A DNA stretch of 64,000 nt, from positions 1 to 64,000 of the forward strand of contig QZKR01000093.1 in assembly GCA_003598065.1 (NCBI GenBank). Reading direction: 5' to 3'. Made by a program: the position numbers and the translations under genes. The notes under the pieces were generated by a model. It was given only the letters and a program-made list of their open reading frames with translations. It searched no databases and was not told the DNA's origin. The stretch comes from Myxococcales bacterium (GTDB lineage: Bacteria; Myxococcota_A; SURF-8). Below are positions 29,649 through 38,680 of this stretch, piece by piece (position 1 is the stretch's first letter; the number at the start of each line of letters is the position of its first letter).

Positions 29649-30578
29649 TCAGCCGATTTTCGCCGCGAACGGTTTTTGGAACTCGACCGACCGCTTGAAG
29701 GCCGTTTTTTCCTCCGCCGTAAGCTGTAGCTTGTAGATCTGCTTCACGCCGCCTTTTCCGAGCTTCGCCGGCACGCTGGCGCATAGCCCTTCCGCGCCGA
29801 ATTCGCCGCGCAGTTGGATGGAGACCGGCATGATGCGGTTGGCGTCCTTGGCGATGGAATCGATCACCGCGCCCACCGCTGCGCCGGGCGTGTAGAAACT
29901 GGAGCCCGTTTTGGCGAGATCGACGATGAGGCTGCCGGCCGCCTCGGTCTTCTGGAGAAGCTCGGAAATCTGCTGCTCTTTGAGAAACTGCGACAAGGGC
30001 AGGCCGGAGACGCGGCAGTACCGTTCCAGAAACACCATCTGGCCTTCGGCGTGCGTGCCGACGACCATGGCGTCGATGTCGATGGGGTCCAGGTTCAACT
30101 CGCGGGCGATAAAGTGGCGGAGACGGGCGGCGGAAAGCATCGCGCCGACGCCGATCACTTTCTCTCGCGGCCATCCGGTGCTCTTCGTTACGGCGAGCGT
30201 CATCAGATCGACGGGTTCGGTGAGCACGACTACGATGGGGGGCTCGGGCTTCTTGTATTCGGCTTTCAATCGCCTGGCGATGTCGGTGACGACAGGCAGA
30301 TTGTCGTCGAGCAGATCCGTTCGCTTCATGCTCGCCCGGCGCGGTTTGCCGGCGGCGATGACGAACACGTCCGCGTCCAAGAGATCGGCGAAGCGCTCGA
30401 CGCCGATGATCCGCCGGTCGTAGCGGCGCAGCGGGGCGGCCTCGATCAGATCGAGGGCCTTGCCCTTGGCGCGCCCCTCGACGACGTCGTACAGCATGAC
30501 GTCGCCCGTGCCGCGCTCGGCGAGCGCGAAGGCGGTGGTGATGCCCACGTTGCCGCTGCCGATGATGCCGATTTTCAT
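29649..30578 (-). CDS. Divergent malate/lactate dehydrogenase paralogue with altered catalytic residues
   Basis: A 309-residue paralogue of the adjacent mdh with the same length and fold. The NAD-binding end is intact (IGIIGSGNVGITTAF, Asp31). Arg80 and Arg86 remain in AGKPRRASMKR, and the His is kept (GTHAEG, His176). However, the catalytic Asp in LDSAR is Ser149 (LSAAR), and the substrate-binding Asn in NPLD is Glu121 (EPVD). In LDH/MDH enzymes both positions are needed for normal turnover. The protein may act on another substrate, or regulate or hetero-oligomerise with mdh. GGAGGA precedes ATG 30578. Confidence 0.85.
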   Translation of the reverse strand: MKIGIIGSGNVGITTAFALAERGTGDVMLYDVVEGRAKGKALDLIEAAPLRRYDRRIIGVERFADLLDADVFVIAAGKPRRASMKRTDLLDDNLPVVTDIARRLKAEYKKPEPPIVVVLTEPVDLMTLAVTKSTGWPREKVIGVGAMLSAARLRHFIARELNLDPIDIDAMVVGTHAEGQMVFLERYCRVSGLPLSQFLKEQQISELLQKTEAAGSLIVDLAKTGSSFYTPGAAVGAVIDSIAKDANRIMPVSIQLRGEFGAEGLCASVPAKLGKGGVKQIYKLQLTAEEKTAFKRSVEFQKPFAAKIG

Positions 30579-30653
30579 GAGCCCCGTCCTCCTCCCGTGT
30601 CGGGCCGCGACCGGAATCGACCCGAATAAACCATTTAATTCTGGATACGCTTT

Positions 30654-30684
30654 ATCCTACTCCGCAACGCCCCCGGCCCGTCAA
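30654..30684 (-). promoter_or_regulatory. Candidate promoter of the mdh pair
   Basis: On the minus strand TTGACG (plus 30679-30684) is followed after 19 bases by TAGGAT (plus 30654-30659). Spacing is at the long end. It lies about 75 bases upstream of the first mdh-like gene. Confidence 0.3.
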
Positions 30685-30761
30685 GACCGTTGGTGTTTGC
30701 AATCATCCTTGATGATAGGGGAACCAGCCGGAAAAATTCCTATAAAACGCCCGGAAATGAA

Positions 30762-30784
30762 ACGGCCCGCGCGAGGCGGGCCGT
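30762..30784 (-). terminator. Candidate terminator of the protease gene
   Basis: A perfect 9-base stem (ACGGCCCGC at 30762-30770 with 30776-30784, 5-base loop) lies 22 bases beyond the protease stop. On the minus strand it is followed by TTTCATTT, a weak U-tract. Confidence 0.55.
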
Positions 30785-30806
30785 CGATTTGAAAAAAATG
30801 TTTGCT

Positions 30807-32543
30807 TCAGATGCGCTGCCGCCGTTTCACGGCGGAAAGCGCCAGCAGGGAAAGGAGCAGGAACCAGCCGGCGGCGGGGGTTGAGGCGCAGCCGCCGCTC
30901 GTGCTGCCGTCGGTGACTTCCGGTTCACCGGAGGTTTGGGAGTCGCCATCCGGGAGATCGCCATCCACGCCGCCAAGGTCGCGGCATTGGCAGGCTTCCA
31001 CGCCTTCCGACAAATCCAGCCCGCAGCTTTTGAACGGATGGCCTTCGTCCGCGCAGTAATCGGCGCAATCGACGACCGTCCATCGCAGCTCTCTGCACTC
31101 GCAGATCGAATGGCCGTCCGAAAGGCAGGCGGGGGCGTCGATCGGCTGGCAGGCGCCCGTGCAGGCGTCGGGGTCCGGCGTGTCGCCATCGGTCCCGTCC
31201 GGTTGCGGCAAGCACTCGGCATCCACGCAAATTTCACGCAAACCGCAGGTTTTCTCTTCCTGCCACTCCCGGCATCCCAGTTCGCCCGGAACGCATTGCT
31301 CGACGGTGTGATCGTCGGAGCAGCGCTGCTTGCCCTCGTTGCAGGCATGTTCGCAATCGGCGCATTGCCCGTCGAGGACGCAGGTCTGCTCGTCTCCGCA
31401 GCGGCTGGTGGACCAGCTTAGGCAGCCGAAACTATTGATTTCACACGATTGAACCTGACTTGCGCCCAGGCATTTCCGAGCGCCTTCCTCGCATCCGGCG
31501 GAGCAGTCCATCGCTTCGCGGATGGCTTCCACGACGGGAGTTTTGATCATCGTCGAACCGTTCCAATGCTGGCCGTCGTATTCGAAGCCGTGGGAAACGA
31601 TGCCGACGATCTCGTATGAACCGGTGTCTTCGTCGAGAATGAAGAAATTCGGGCCCCCGGAGTTGCCCTGGTAGGTGTAGGCGTCGTGATAGATGATGCT
31701 GCCGTAAACGCCGGCGATCGTCCCTTCGACTTCATACATGTAATTTCCGTCGCGCAGGTCGCCGGGATAGCCGGCGATATGGACGTTTTTACGGTTGAAA
31801 TAGGAATCCCGCGCCGTTGCGGAAACGAGATCCATCCATTGCGTGCGCGAACCCATGTCGCGCGTCAGATGCATCACGCACCAATCATGATTGAATTCCT
31901 CGTTCCAGCGCGGGTTTTTCCATTCGTCGGGGATCCATAGTTCGTCGGCCTCGGTGAAGCCGAACGGACGCTCATCCGTGCCGTTCATCGCCGGAATGAC
32001 GTAATCGACCGACAGTATCCCCTCCGGAATGCCTTGGGAGGCGTCGTTGCTGTAGCAGCAGTGGCCGGCGGTAAGGGCCACGGTTTCGCTGAGCATCATG
32101 CCGGAACAGGCCGCGCCGTATTGCGTGCCGGGAATCGACATGAAGAGCTTCAGCACGGAACTATAGGGGAATTCAGTCGTATCATTGATGGGCGTGCGCG
32201 TATTGCTCCGGGCGCGAACCTGGGGCCGATCGAAGGGGAGACTTGGCGCCTCCTGCGACTCAGGGAGGAGTTCATCGATGGCGAACTCGAAGCGCGTCTG
32301 CTCGCCGGTTTGCAGGTCGATCCGCCAGACAACGGCGTTCGGGGAGGCCAGCGGCCGCGCGAGCATCGCCGGATCGCCGGATACGATCATGCGCATCGGC
32401 TTGTAGCATTTACCCTCGACGAACTGGCAATCGCCGAGTTCCAGACGTTTGGCCAGTTGCGCTGACGGCTCGGCCCACGAACAAGGGGGGAACGCGGAAA
32501 GGGTTGCTGCCAGGGCGATGCAAAAGACGTACAGCTTGGACAT
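30807..32543 (-). CDS. Secreted trypsin-like serine protease with MYXO-CTERM-like anchor
   Basis: A 578-residue exported protein. A signal peptide at residues 1-23 is followed by a pro-region and a chymotrypsin-fold domain with His161 (LTAGHCC), Asp220 (FNHDWCVMH) and Ser295 (YQGNSGGP), so the triad is complete. A Cys-rich region follows (about 350-540) with repeats like CADCEHACNEGKQRC, and a DGD-type linker. The C-terminus has Gly-Cys, a hydrophobic segment and RRQR, the layout of MYXO-CTERM sorting signals processed by myxosortase in myxobacteria. ATG 32543 is preferred over an upstream TTG because GGTGG precedes it. It is the last gene of a same-strand group with a kinase and a lipoprotein. 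Confidence 0.87.
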   Translation of the reverse strand: MSKLYVFCIALAATLSAFPPCSWAEPSAQLAKRLELGDCQFVEGKCYKPMRMIVSGDPAMLARPLASPNAVVWRIDLQTGEQTRFEFAIDELLPESQEAPSLPFDRPQVRARSNTRTPINDTTEFPYSSVLKLFMSIPGTQYGAACSGMMLSETVALTAGHCCYSNDASQGIPEGILSVDYVIPAMNGTDERPFGFTEADELWIPDEWKNPRWNEEFNHDWCVMHLTRDMGSRTQWMDLVSATARDSYFNRKNVHIAGYPGDLRDGNYMYEVEGTIAGVYGSIIYHDAYTYQGNSGGPNFFILDEDTGSYEIVGIVSHGFEYDGQHWNGSTMIKTPVVEAIREAMDCSAGCEEGARKCLGASQVQSCEINSFGCLSWSTSRCGDEQTCVLDGQCADCEHACNEGKQRCSDDHTVEQCVPGELGCREWQEEKTCGLREICVDAECLPQPDGTDGDTPDPDACTGACQPIDAPACLSDGHSICECRELRWTVVDCADYCADEGHPFKSCGLDLSEGVEACQCRDLGGVDGDLPDGDSQTSGEPEVTDGSTSGGCASTPAAGWFLLLSLLALSAVKRRQRI

Positions 32544-32669
32544 GGGCGCCACCTGCAAAGAATCACTAAAGCGTTGCTTCTATTCCTTGGCCAGCCCGAC
32601 GGTCATCGAGGGAGCATCCTACTCCCGGAACGGCGCTTCGCCAATGGGAAAATTGACGCTCGCGAAAAA

Positions 32670-34523
32670 TCACTCCAACACCGTCTCGACAACCGGCGTC
32701 AGCGGTTCGGCCGGGAAGGAGACGATCGCTTCGGTCCAGCCGTCGTTGCGGCGGTGAACGAGTTCGCCGCCCAGTTCCAACACCACATGTCGGCAAAACG
32801 CCAGACCAAGGCCGCTGTGATGATCGGGTTCGCTGGTGAAAAAGGGATCGTACACGCGCTGGCGGTCGGCCTCCGGAATGCCGGGGCCGTTGTCGCGCAC
32901 GCGGACCTCGGCCCGGCGGCGGCCGTCCGGCAGGGTTTTGTAACCGGCGCGGACTTCGACCGCCGGCGCGGACGACTTCCGCGCCCAATGCGTGGCGTTG
33001 TCCAGGAGATGGATGAACACTTGCGACAATCGGCTGGGAACGCAATCGACGCGCGGCGAGGGGGCGCCGTAATCCGATGTCACGGCGATTCCGTCGCGCC
33101 GGATGCGGTCGGCGAGGATGGCCAGGGCCGGTTCGACAAGATCGCGGACCGGCGCCGACGCTCGTTCGGCCTCGTCAGGGGGCTCCAATCCGTCCAGGGC
33201 GTCGAAAAGCGATTCGATCGCCTCGCGGGCCACGTCGCGCTCGCGCTGCATGGCCGCCCGCTTGTCGGGAGGCAACGCCGGGTCTCCGAGCGAATCGGCA
33301 ATGCGCAAAAGCCGTTCCACCGGCGGCACGAGACCCTCGACGATCTTCGCCCGCAGGTCGCCCACCGCCGCCAGGTTGGCCGCGTCGCGCATTTTGATTT
33401 CGGTGGCGATGTTTTCCGTTTCGTCGCGGAAGACGGCCAGCATGCCTTTGAGATCCGCCTCGTCGGTCAAGCGGGCCAGGTTCACGCGCCATTTTCTCGG
33501 TTGTCCCTGCTTGGTCAGGCCGGTGAAGCGAACTTCGCTCGGCGTATCGTCTCTCTCCATCTTCACCGTCACCTGCGACATGACGCGCGGGCGATCCGAG
33601 GACGCGATCAGCGTCGTGTAGTGGAGTTCGCGCAGATCCGCTAAACCGTAGCCCGTGAGTTCCAGAAAGCGCCGATTCGCTTCGCGCACGAATCCTTTCG
33701 AATCAAGCAGCACCACGGCGTCCAGCGTCCGTTCGATCAAGGCGTCATATTTGGTTTTGGTGAAATGCAGAGAGCGGGATAACTCATCCACCGAACGGAA
33801 AATATCCAAGGAGCGGTAGACCGACTCCCGGGCGTCGGCTTCCCGGGCGCTGTACCAGCCGAGGAACGGCGCCAGCGCCGCCGCCATGACCAGCTCCGTG
33901 GCGGCCCGGGAGAGCAGGGTTCCCCAGAAGGCGGGATTGTCGTATTCGCTGAAGGTGGTGACGACGATCGCGTCCGCCACCAGCGCGGCGGCCATCGAGA
34001 GAAAAATCCTCGCCGTTTGCGAGAGGCGCGGCAGACGATTCAAAAGCGTCTGGTAAACGATCACCACGACGAGCATGTCCAGCAGGAGCGAAAGCGACAG
34101 CCAGATGGTTTCCTTCCAGTAGAGCGTGGTGAACGGTTCGGGCAGCGCGTAGGGAAGCTGCGGCGAAACGGCGAGCATCGAATAGGTGAGGATTTCCAGA
34201 AAGAGCAGAAAGCCGGTCAGTGTGACGACCGAGACGATGAGCCGGCGCGCCAGCTTGAGGCCATCGACGACGTAGACGAGCAGCAGGCCGGAGAAAATCG
34301 CCGAGAAGTAGGCGGCCGAGGACACCGGCAGGCGCAACGAACCGACGGAGATGGCGTCAATGTCGAGGCGCGTCACCCACCACATGTAGACGACGACGCC
34401 GCCGATGAGAACGAAGAAAAGATCCAGACCGACCCGCCGCCGCAGGCGATGCGCCCCGATCAGGGCGAAGAAGATCCCGTAAGCCTGCAGCGCCAGAAGC
34501 AGGAGCCGAAGGGTTGTGCTCAT
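32670..34523 (-). CDS. Membrane sensor histidine-kinase-like protein lacking the H-box histidine
   Basis: A 617-residue protein. Residues 1-220 contain about seven membrane helices. A short coiled linker leads to a PAS domain (about 255-375, starting KYDALIERTLDAVVLLDSKG). The region that should be the phospho-acceptor helix reads AAVGDLRAKIVEGLVPPVE, where the usual H-E-[IL]-x-N-P is replaced; Glu396 occupies the His position. The ATPase domain is intact: N box FIHLLDNATHWA, VRDNGPGIPEADR, DPFFTSEP and SGLGLAF. Its start is six bases after the upstream lipoprotein stop, so the two share a transcript. It may be a pseudokinase or phosphorylate elsewhere. Confidence 0.85.
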   Translation of the reverse strand: MSTTLRLLLLALQAYGIFFALIGAHRLRRRVGLDLFFVLIGGVVVYMWWVTRLDIDAISVGSLRLPVSSAAYFSAIFSGLLLVYVVDGLKLARRLIVSVVTLTGFLLFLEILTYSMLAVSPQLPYALPEPFTTLYWKETIWLSLSLLLDMLVVVIVYQTLLNRLPRLSQTARIFLSMAAALVADAIVVTTFSEYDNPAFWGTLLSRAATELVMAAALAPFLGWYSAREADARESVYRSLDIFRSVDELSRSLHFTKTKYDALIERTLDAVVLLDSKGFVREANRRFLELTGYGLADLRELHYTTLIASSDRPRVMSQVTVKMERDDTPSEVRFTGLTKQGQPRKWRVNLARLTDEADLKGMLAVFRDETENIATEIKMRDAANLAAVGDLRAKIVEGLVPPVERLLRIADSLGDPALPPDKRAAMQRERDVAREAIESLFDALDGLEPPDEAERASAPVRDLVEPALAILADRIRRDGIAVTSDYGAPSPRVDCVPSRLSQVFIHLLDNATHWARKSSAPAVEVRAGYKTLPDGRRRAEVRVRDNGPGIPEADRQRVYDPFFTSEPDHHSGLGLAFCRHVVLELGGELVHRRNDGWTEAIVSFPAEPLTPVVETVLE

Positions 34524-34529
34524 GGCGAA

Positions 34530-36890
34530 TCATTCACCGCCTTCATCCAGGTCCACGCAGCAGCGGAAGCCGACAAAATCGCTGCTGCCTCCCATTTCGA
34601 TCGAGTCGAAGCAGGTGGTTGCGGTCAGGCCTTTGCCGGACATCGCTCTGTAGCCGTCGCCGTCGGTGGCGAGCACGTATTCGCCGGCGTTGCCCGCCAT
34701 GTCGAACGCGCCGGTTTCCGAGATGCACGTATACATGAATCCGGTTGCGGTCTGGCCGAGATAGGGCAATGGCGGGTCCCATCCGTCCTCATTGCAATAG
34801 CCTTCCTTATGGGCGGAGCCGTAAGGATAGATGTTGTTGCTGGAGCCGGCGCAGGCGGCGATCCATTCATCCTCGCGGCAGAGCCGCTTGAAAACGAGCG
34901 AGCATTCCGTTTCGGCGTCGCTGGCCGTGAGGTTGGTCCAGGGCGCGTAGCCCGGTTGGCTGATGGGCGAATCCTGATGGACGTAACAGGAGGCGGTGGT
35001 CTCGGTGGCGGAGCTGCATGTGGCTTCGTAGCGATCGATGCAGACGTTGTCGAAACCGGGCACGGGCACCATGCCGGGCGGGCACGGTTTGTAATCGCAA
35101 TAACCGCGTTCCAGGAGGATTCCGAAGCCGCCTTCGTTGCGCGTGAAATCGTCGTCGTTGTAGCCCACGAAAAGCGTGGCCTGGGACGTGGCGATATAAG
35201 CCGCCGGATCGCCTAGATAGAACGGCACGCCGGTCTCGCCGAATTTGCCGATCGCCACCCAGCGCGGCACCGATGGCATCGGGCATATTGAACAAATGCC
35301 GCCGCCGCCGCCGTCGGCCGGGACGCAGTCGAAATCTTCCGTCGTCTGGGCGCAGCCTCCCGGGTCCAGAAGGATGGCTTCGTGGTTCAGCAGCAGAACC
35401 TCGCTGTTTGTCCACTGCTGTTTGCTGGAGGCGGTGATGCTTTGCTGTTGGCAGAGATCGGTGCAGCGGGTCGGTTCGGAGCCCGGCTCGGGCGGGCAGG
35501 GCACGACGTTGTCTTTCAGATAAGCCGCCTCCGCGGCGCGCGCCGCGCGCGGCGCGAAGTAGATATTGTCCACGTAGCCGTGCAGAAAGCCCGATGCCTC
35601 TCCCGTCGCCGAAACGCGCGCGCCGATGGAGATGTCGCTGACGTTCGTATCCAGCAAGTATTTTTCCGGGAGCGTGGCCGGCGAACCTTGCAGCACGCCA
35701 TTGACGTAGATCTTGATTTGCTGGCCGTCGAAGGTGGCCGTCACCGTGAGCCATGCATCGCGGGAAATATCGCCGCCGCGCAAGCTTTTCGTGGAATCGC
35801 CGATCTTCAGGCGAACGATGGGCCGGCTTTCCTCGATCGCCAGTTCGAAAACGGGCGGATCGCCCTTCGACAGAATCACCTCGTTTCCGGGATTCTCGCC
35901 GAGCAGGAATACGTCGGCGCTGATCGTCAGCGCTTCGCTTGCCTGAATGGCGGTCGCGGGAATGATCATCCAACCCGATTCGCCGTCCAGCAAGGCCACG
36001 CCGTCGCGTCCTTCGACGGACGTGAATTCGGCGCTGCCGCGATTGAGTTCCTGGGAGCAGGACATGTCGGGCGAGGCGATCTCGGAATGGACTTCCAGAG
36101 TATAGAGACGTCCGCCTCCGTCGGGAGAGCAGACTTCATTGATGCAAAAACCAGCATTGCAGACTTCTTCCGTTCTGCAGGGGAATTCGATATAGCCGGT
36201 TCCGTCGGGTTTGCAAAGCAGGGCCACGTTGTCGAGACAACTGCGTGTGTCGGCCTGGCAGGTCGGACTTTCGCAGATCCCTGTCACGCAATTGCAGAAT
36301 TCGGGCTCGTCACAGGCAATTTGATCAAAGCCGGAGCCGTCTGAGCGGCATTGGCGCGAAAGAGAAGGGCTCAGGCATTCGGCGCAATTGGGATCGCAAA
36401 CCATGCCGACAGGCGGGTCCCCGCATTCGGCGCACTCGATGTCGCCATCTGTGTCGCCATCCGTGTCGCCATCCGTGTCGCCGTCTGTGGGATTCTTAGG
36501 GACGCAACGATTGTTGACGCAGATCTGGTCGGCGGCGCAGTCGTCGCAGCCGAGCCGGCACTGGCCGTAATACGGGTCGCAATACTCGCCGTCGGGACAC
36601 TCATCGTCCTCCATACAGACCACGCAACGGCAGTTGGAGACGTCGCATTTGGTTCCCTCGGAGCAGTCGTCGTTCGACTTGCAACAACGGATGCACTCGC
36701 ATTTCGCCGAACAGAATTCGCCGGCATCGCACTGTGCGTTATTCGTGCATTTGCAGGAATTGTCCGACTCGGCGGAATCGCCGTCGTCGTCGCCGACCGG
36801 CGAATCGGACGAGCAAGAGCAGCCGACCGTCAGCCACAACGCAAACGTCAACGCATACAACAACCCAATAAACCCGGATCGCTCACGCAT
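34530..36890 (-). CDS. Large Cys-rich lipoprotein with LamG-like and FGE-like domains
   Basis: A 786-residue lipoprotein; the signal peptide ends LTVGC with lipidated Cys24. The order is: Cys-rich repeats (about 40-130, C-x-C and CxxDxCxxG patterns), a DGDTDGD linker, further Cys-rich repeats, a LamG/concanavalin-like domain (GWMIIPATAI, DAWLTVTATFDGQQIKIYVNG), another Cys-containing stretch, and a C-terminal formylglycine-generating-enzyme-like fold (GMVPVPGFDNVCIDRYE, FDMAGNAGEYV, VGFRCCVD). In such surface proteins the FGE-like fold usually acts as a binding domain. ATG 36890 has AGGGAG upstream. The kinase gene follows six bases after the stop. Confidence 0.85.
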   Translation of the reverse strand: MRERSGFIGLLYALTFALWLTVGCSCSSDSPVGDDDGDSAESDNSCKCTNNAQCDAGEFCSAKCECIRCCKSNDDCSEGTKCDVSNCRCVVCMEDDECPDGEYCDPYYGQCRLGCDDCAADQICVNNRCVPKNPTDGDTDGDTDGDTDGDIECAECGDPPVGMVCDPNCAECLSPSLSRQCRSDGSGFDQIACDEPEFCNCVTGICESPTCQADTRSCLDNVALLCKPDGTGYIEFPCRTEEVCNAGFCINEVCSPDGGGRLYTLEVHSEIASPDMSCSQELNRGSAEFTSVEGRDGVALLDGESGWMIIPATAIQASEALTISADVFLLGENPGNEVILSKGDPPVFELAIEESRPIVRLKIGDSTKSLRGGDISRDAWLTVTATFDGQQIKIYVNGVLQGSPATLPEKYLLDTNVSDISIGARVSATGEASGFLHGYVDNIYFAPRAARAAEAAYLKDNVVPCPPEPGSEPTRCTDLCQQQSITASSKQQWTNSEVLLLNHEAILLDPGGCAQTTEDFDCVPADGGGGGICSICPMPSVPRWVAIGKFGETGVPFYLGDPAAYIATSQATLFVGYNDDDFTRNEGGFGILLERGYCDYKPCPPGMVPVPGFDNVCIDRYEATCSSATETTASCYVHQDSPISQPGYAPWTNLTASDAETECSLVFKRLCREDEWIAACAGSSNNIYPYGSAHKEGYCNEDGWDPPLPYLGQTATGFMYTCISETGAFDMAGNAGEYVLATDGDGYRAMSGKGLTATTCFDSIEMGGSSDFVGFRCCVDLDEGGE
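36441..36489. repeat. Tandem 12-base repeats coding the DGDT linker
   Basis: Four near-identical 12-base units (GTCGCCATCCGT type on the plus strand) encode DGDT repeats in the lipoprotein linker on the minus strand. Such near-perfect tandem units are prone to length change by slippage. Confidence 0.75.
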
Positions 36891-36971
36891 GAATGGCTCC
36901 CTGTTCTTGTGGCCTTCGAATCTGGACCGGAATGAGAATCCCATGCACGACGCCAAGGCGTGCGTCTTCTA

Positions 36972-37001
36972 ATAATACCTAAAGCGGGACGAAAAAGTAA
37001 A
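36972..37001 (-). promoter_or_regulatory. Candidate promoter of the lipoprotein-kinase group
   Basis: On the minus strand TTTACT (plus 36996-37001), 18-base spacer, TATTAT (plus 36972-36977). It lies about 75 bases upstream of the lipoprotein ATG at 36890. Confidence 0.42.
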
Positions 37002-37091
37002 GTCTTGCAAATGGGTTAATGGGATAAGGACTATCGGAAATCCCCGTCTTGCCCAATAGCCCCTCCTGATAGGGACTCCTGATAGGGCGGC

Positions 37092-37120
37092 TTGACAATT
37101 TCGGGGACAGCTTCCATCAT
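37092..37120 (+). promoter_or_regulatory. Candidate promoter of the radical SAM gene
   Basis: TTGACA at 37092-37097, 17-base spacer, CATCAT at 37115-37120. A direct repeat of CTCCTGATAGGG lies just upstream (about 37064-37088) and could be an operator. Confidence 0.42.
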
Positions 37121-37171
37121 CGGCAGAGTCAGCCGTATTTTTGGCTTTTATGAAGAACTTGTAGAGGTTGC

Positions 37172-38200
37172 ATGAGCCAGATTCCCCCGATCGACGCCCC
37201 GCGTTCCGCCGTCCAGGGAGAGGCCGAGCGCGTTGATATCAACCTGGGCCATGCCTGCAATCACAAGTGCGTGTTCTGCATGCAGAGCGAATCGGGGATT
37301 GAGCAGAAGAAATGGGTCTCACTCGATAAGCTAAGGGAAGAACTTCGGTTTTATGCCGAGCAGAAGGGCGTGCGCTCGCTCGGACTTTTGGGCGGCGAAC
37401 CGACGCTTTATCCCTGGCTGGAGGAAGGGCTGATCTTCGCCGGCGAACTCGGCTACAACGACATCACCATCAACACCAACGGCTTCCGTCTCGGACAATG
37501 GGAATTCGCCAGCATGGCGGCCGAGCGCGGCATCCGCCGCTACTGCCTTTCCATTCACTCCGAAGACCCTGCCGTGGAAGATTTCCTCTCCGGCCAGAAA
37601 GGCGCATTCGTCCGCAAGATGCGCGCTATCCGAAACCTGACGAAGCTCAAGGCCTCCGGCATGCGGGATCTGACGATTTCCATCAACGCCGTGCTCAACA
37701 AAAAAAATCTCCCCACCCTCGACCGCTTCGTGAAATTTTTCAAGCATCTGGGAATCGTCGATATCCGCTTCAATTTCATCCGGCCGGAAGGCCGGGCGGC
37801 TGGACGGAAAGATATCGTCTGCACCTTTTCCGAGGCGATGCCGAAACTGATGGAACTGGTGGCGCTCAACGGTCGGGAATGGAAGATCAGGCTTTCGTTC
37901 GGAGAAATTCCCTATTGCGTCTACCGGTCGGATTTTTTCAAGATAGAGCCGCTTCGCCGCGCCTATATCGGCGAGTACGTTGACCGGCGGACCTTCGTTT
38001 CCACTTTCGGCAACACGCCGGGCCCCCTTTCCGACAACGACGGCCACCAGCGTTTCATCTGGCAGGATTTGAAGATGAACAAACTGAAAAGTTTCGTTTC
38101 GGCCTGTACGTCGTGCGCCTGGCGGGAGGTGTGCGGCGGCGTCTGGACGAACTATCTGGAAATGTACGGCGACAAGGAATTCCGCACCCTGACGGAATAG
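37172..38200 (+). CDS. Radical SAM protein with SPASM-like C-terminal cysteines
   Basis: A 342-residue radical SAM enzyme. The cluster motif is C29-x3-C33-x2-C36 (HACNHKCVFC), with LGLLGGEPTLYP as the SAM-binding GGEP element and DITINTNGFRL in the barrel. The C-terminus has Cys312, Cys315 and Cys321 (CTSCAWREVCGGVW), a SPASM or twitch-like auxiliary cluster signature seen in peptide-modifying maturases. No precursor peptide gene was recognised next to it. AGAGG precedes ATG 37172. It converges on a broken radical SAM gene that ends six bases beyond its stop. The reaction is unknown. Confidence 0.87.
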   Translation: MSQIPPIDAPRSAVQGEAERVDINLGHACNHKCVFCMQSESGIEQKKWVSLDKLREELRFYAEQKGVRSLGLLGGEPTLYPWLEEGLIFAGELGYNDITINTNGFRLGQWEFASMAAERGIRRYCLSIHSEDPAVEDFLSGQKGAFVRKMRAIRNLTKLKASGMRDLTISINAVLNKKNLPTLDRFVKFFKHLGIVDIRFNFIRPEGRAAGRKDIVCTFSEAMPKLMELVALNGREWKIRLSFGEIPYCVYRSDFFKIEPLRRAYIGEYVDRRTFVSTFGNTPGPLSDNDGHQRFIWQDLKMNKLKSFVSACTSCAWREVCGGVWTNYLEMYGDKEFRTLTE

Positions 38201-38206
38201 GCGTTG

Positions 38207-38598
38207 CTAACCGCCCTGTTTCATTCGTTTCAACCGCAAATCCATCCCGGTCTTGAAGTCGGCGACGGCGGCCGAAAGGATGGCGTCGGTCTCGGAGTGC
38301 TCGAAAGGCTCGCCGCCGAGGAGCGTCGCTTTGGGCGCGCTCCGGCAGGCGTCGAAAAGCGGTGCAAGCCTCGCGGCTGAAACCACGCCGCCGCGGCCGA
38401 GGGCCGAGCCGGCGAAACAGAAGCGGCAGCCAAGCGAGCAGGTCTGCAAAATCAGGAAGGTGACGCTCGGCGGGCCGGCGGGGGAAAGCGGCGCAAGGGT
38501 CGGCCTCGGCGGTAGAAGTCGCTGAAAGCATAGGGATTGGCCGCCGCTGTCCCGGCCAGCAGATCCGCAAGGCTAAGCTGGTTGGCGTGGTTTGGCAT
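38207..38598 (-). pseudogene. Broken radical SAM gene (frameshifted and truncated)
   Basis: On the minus strand an ATG at 38598 opens a plausible N-terminus (MPNHANQLSLADLLAGTAAA) that runs to a TGA near 38454. Further on, in another frame, the sequence resumes as PPSVTFLILQTCSLGCRFCF, a C-x3-C-x2-C radical SAM motif, and ATLLGGEPFEHSE, the GGEP element. The frame ends at 38207, long before a full barrel. One frameshift plus loss of the 3' half explains this best. It lies against a second radical SAM gene, which suggests loss of a former partner. Confidence 0.7.
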
Positions 38599-38680
38599 GG
38601 TCTTCGATCGCCTACCATAAACCGCTTGCGCCGTTCGCGCAATGCGACGGGCAAGGCGACGGAAAAAACGAGATTTTTAT

